Source of the DNA: Candidatus Coatesiibacteriota bacterium
GTDB lineage: Bacteria > B130-G9
Direction of reading: 5' to 3'
DNA: 7,029 nt
NCBI GenBank assembly: GCA_016929465.1
Contig: JAFGIT010000204.1
Location: forward strand, 1-7,029
Positions 6,828-7,029 of this stretch are shown piece after piece. A model generated the notes under the pieces. That model did not search any database and was not told where the DNA came from. It saw only the letters and a list, made by a program, of their open reading frames with translations. Numbering within the stretch: the stretch's first letter is position 1; every line of letters begins with the position of its first letter. A program made the translations under genes and the position numbers.

Positions 6828-6862
6828 TTTGAACTTTGAACCTTGAACTTTGAACCTTGAAC
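6828..6862. repeat. Heptanucleotide tandem repeat YTTGAAC, five copies
   Basis: Five uninterrupted 7-base units (T, T, C, T, C at the first position) fill 35 bases. The last unit overlaps an inverted repeat, CCTTGA (6855-6860) / TCAAGG (6863-6868), with a two-base spacer. Confidence 0.9.
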
Positions 6863-6874
6863 TCAAGGACGGCA

Positions 6875-6946
6875 GTGTAAGGTGGGCTTTCCAGCCCGCT
6901 ATTTGATCAGATTTTCGTCCACCAAAAACACGAAGGAACACGAAGG
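6875..6946. repeat. 72-base direct repeat, copy 2
   Basis: Second copy of the element at 6666-6737, 209 bases downstream and in the same orientation. Its right end is a perfect 10-base tandem duplication, AACACGAAGG at 6927-6936 and 6937-6946, which is degenerate in copy 1. Confidence 0.85.
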
Positions 6947-6979
6947 CTCAGCAAAACGAGCCAGACCCATTTCCCCTCC

Positions 6980-7002
6980 TTGACCCCTTTGACCTATTGA
7001 CC
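6980..7002. repeat. TTGACC short tandem array
   Basis: TTGACC occurs at 6980-6985, 6989-6994 and 6997-7002 (spacings nine and eight). It is less regular than the heptamer arrays but similar in sequence flavour to YTTGAAC. Confidence 0.6.
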
Positions 7003-7029
7003 TGTTATTCCCGCTACGCCTGCAGAATC

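Larger units (their letters stand above)
6586..7029. other. Gene-free region packed with short repeats
   Basis: About 440 bases at the right edge hold no credible gene on either strand. Frames crossing it would translate the tandem repeats. Nearly all of 6635-7002 can be assigned to identifiable repeat elements, listed separately: a hairpin, two copies of a 72-base element, three heptanucleotide arrays, a palindrome and a TTGACC array. Any gene upstream begins beyond the window. Confidence 0.75.

Noticed and set aside
6666-6946. CRISPR array
   Set aside because: There are only two copies of the long repeat, they are imperfect, and the region between them is filled with other tandem repeats and not unique spacers of constant length. 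No cas gene is present.

Overview
The window looks like chromosomal DNA of an uncultivated or environmental Gram-negative-type bacterium with roughly balanced base composition. It carries a predicted lipoprotein with bacterial Ig-like folds, a large multi-PAS hybrid histidine kinase with cysteine motifs, a GAF-GGDEF protein, and an intergenic region full of short tandem repeats. Such repeats are, from memory, frequent in planctomycete/verrucomicrobial and other environmental genomes. The phylum cannot be fixed from the window.

Layout, left to right: (1) the 3' end of an unrecognised gene (to 164, + strand), then 41 bases on a lipoprotein gene with Big-type Ig domains (206-991), closed by a strong intrinsic terminator (about 1020-1062). 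(2) A 454-base leader region with a candidate sigma-70 promoter that sits in a 14-base-period direct repeat. (3) A 1136-residue membrane-bound hybrid histidine kinase (1446-4856): two TM helices, a GAF domain with three cysteines, four PAS domains (the first with a second cysteine cluster), HisKA, HATPase_c and a C-terminal receiver. (4) Convergent to it, on the - strand, smpB (4917-5390) preceded by a GAF-GGDEF diguanylate cyclase (5438-6496), spaced 47 bases apart and probably co-transcribed. (5) From about 6600 to the end, a gene-free mosaic: a 9-bp hairpin, a 72-base element present twice 209 bases apart, three different heptanucleotide tandem arrays side by side, a 12-bp palindrome, and a TTGACC array.

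Functionally, two signalling genes share the window: a phosphorelay sensor that may respond to a redox, metal or small-molecule cue through its cysteine clusters, and a cytoplasmic c-di-GMP synthase with a GAF sensor and no canonical inhibitory site. Nothing in the sequence links them directly. No response regulator with an output domain, no Hpt protein and no ssrA (tmRNA) gene is visible here. I see no clear new multi-gene system. The observations most worth following are the two cysteine clusters in the kinase and the period-7 repeat cluster.
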